Shown here: piece after piece, positions 40,187-40,990 of the stretch
Position numbering within the stretch: position 1 is the first letter of the stretch
Layout: every line of letters starts with the position of its first letter
DNA from: Alphaproteobacteria bacterium
GTDB taxonomy: Bacteria; Pseudomonadota; Alphaproteobacteria; Caulobacterales; Caulobacteraceae
DNA length: 40,990 nt
Direction of reading: 5' to 3'
NCBI GenBank assembly: GCA_018826515.1
Contig: JAHKAM010000086.1
Coordinates: 1-40,990, forward strand
Made by a program: the position numbers and the translations under genes
Notes under the pieces: model-generated
The model's input: only the letters and a program-made list of their open reading frames with translations
What the model was told of the DNA's origin: nothing
The model's database searches: none

Positions 40187-40990
40187 ATGACGGTCGGAGT
40201 GGAAACGCCCAACGAGCTGATGGTGGTGTTTTCCGACACCATCTCGGCCGGGTTCGACGCCCTCCAGGGTTCGGTCAACGGCGTGTTCGGCCTGCTCATC
40301 GTCCTGGTCGTCGCCCTGACCGGCATCCAGTGGGCGCTGTCCTCCAACCGGGAGGTGCTGGCCTCGGGCTTCGGCAAGGTGCTGCTGATCGGCGCCTTCG
40401 CCTGGCTGATCAACGACTGGCAGCGGCTGTCCGAGACCCTCTATGCCGGCTTTCTGGAGCTGGGGCTGACGGCTGGCGGCGGCTCCCTGAGCCGGCAAGA
40501 GTTCCTCAACCCGGGGGCTATCCTCGCCCAAGGCTGGGAGATCGTGAAGGCGCTCGGGGAGACGCCCGCGCCGGTCGACAATCCGCTCGACGTCGTCGGC
40601 AACATGGCGGACGCCCTGATCCTGGGCCTGGCCATGATCGGCATCATGCTGGCCTTCGCCGTGCTGGCCCTGCAGATCATCGTCTCCCTGCTGGAGTTCA
40701 AGATCGTCACCCTGGGCGGCTTCGTGCTCCTGCCGTTCGGGATCTGGAACAAGTCCGCCTTCCTCGCCGAACGTCCGCTGGGTTATGTCGTCTCGTCCGG
40801 GTTGAAGGTCCTGGCCCTGGCGATCGTCGTTTCCGGCGCGCGGACGATCTTCGATCAGCTCCAGCCCTCGGCCAATCCCGATATCTACGAAGCCCTGACC
40901 ATCCTGGTGGCGGCCATCCTGCTGGCCATGCTGGCCCTGTTCATCCCCAACCTGGCCTCGGCCCTGGTGACCGGAGGACCGGCGCTGGGC
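40187..40990 (+). CDS. trbL: TrbL, VirB6-like channel protein (3' end outside window)
   Basis: The start is ATG 40187 behind GAGGGAGCGGGG, 12 bases after trbJ. The 268 residues visible contain several membrane segments (FGLLIVLVVALTGIQWAL; VLLIGAFAWLIN; ALILGLAMIGIMLAFAVLALQIIVSLLEF; VTLGGFVLLPFGIW; ILVAAILLAMLALFIPNLASALVTGG), and the conserved family motif around FKIVTLGGFVLLPFGIWNKSAF. It should form the inner-membrane part of the channel. The rest lies beyond the window. Confidence 0.9.
   Translation, partial: MTVGVETPNELMVVFSDTISAGFDALQGSVNGVFGLLIVLVVALTGIQWALSSNREVLASGFGKVLLIGAFAWLINDWQRLSETLYAGFLELGLTAGGGSLSRQEFLNPGAILAQGWEIVKALGETPAPVDNPLDVVGNMADALILGLAMIGIMLAFAVLALQIIVSLLEFKIVTLGGFVLLPFGIWNKSAFLAERPLGYVVSSGLKVLALAIVVSGARTIFDQLQPSANPDIYEALTILVAAILLAMLALFIPNLASALVTGGPALG

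Noticed and set aside
1..40990. CRISPR array, tRNA, rRNA, insertion sequence or integrase
   Set aside because: No regularly spaced repeats with unique spacers, no cloverleaf with anticodon, no transposase or tyrosine recombinase motifs were found on either strand.

Overview
The window looks like part of an integrative conjugative element (or a conjugative plasmid) from a high-GC alphaproteobacterium, most likely Caulobacterales (Brevundimonas/Caulobacter/Asticcacaulis-like). The signs are strong G/C at third codon positions, a GcrA-type C-terminal domain at the left edge, a lasso-peptide cluster of the kind known from Caulobacterales and sphingomonads (precursor, B, C, isopeptidase, FecI/FecR/TonB receptor), and a P-type (trb) conjugation set. 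No integrase, tRNA or attachment site is visible, so integration cannot be shown.

Layout: 1-3233 holds a GcrA-like gene end, a DUF2493/SLOG gene, a candidate oriT with an IncP-like nic sequence, and a VirD2/DUF3363-type relaxase that seems short at its C-terminus. 3375-4468 is a minus-strand methyltransferase plus membrane-protein pair. 4528-18757 is a long plus-strand cassette: a modification-reader-like/GIY-YIG protein, then SspA-SspB-SspC-SspD-like phosphorothioation genes joined by ATGA-type overlaps, then a GHKL histidine-kinase-like ATPase, a receiver-like partner and a second GHKL ATPase. 18875-19394 holds two tandem, near-duplicate XRE regulators. 19494-29029 is the lasso-peptide cluster: sigma factor, anti-sigma, TonB receptor and isopeptidase on plus, facing precursor-B-C on minus. 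29126-30478 has an XRE and a GntR-like regulator. 30480-40990 is VirD4/TraG, CopG-like, TrbB, then an insertion (AbiEii remnant and Fic protein), then TrbC, D, E, J and L (cut by the window end).

How it may work together: the relaxase nicks oriT, VirD4 passes the complex to the Trb channel, and the 3.2-29 kb stretch between relaxase and coupling protein is cargo. The most interesting cargo is the 4.5-18.8 kb cassette. The first part should place sulfur in the DNA backbone (desulfurase, ATP pyrophosphatase, ATPase, DUF4007 protein). The usual SspE partner is not seen; in its place are a putative nuclease with a reader-like N-terminus and a kinase/receiver/GHKL trio. I infer a phosphorothioate-based defence system whose restriction arm may be signalled by phosphotransfer. 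That is inference from domains and gene order; no activity is shown by the sequence alone. The second cargo is a complete lasso-peptide locus with an unusual predicted Asp1 core.
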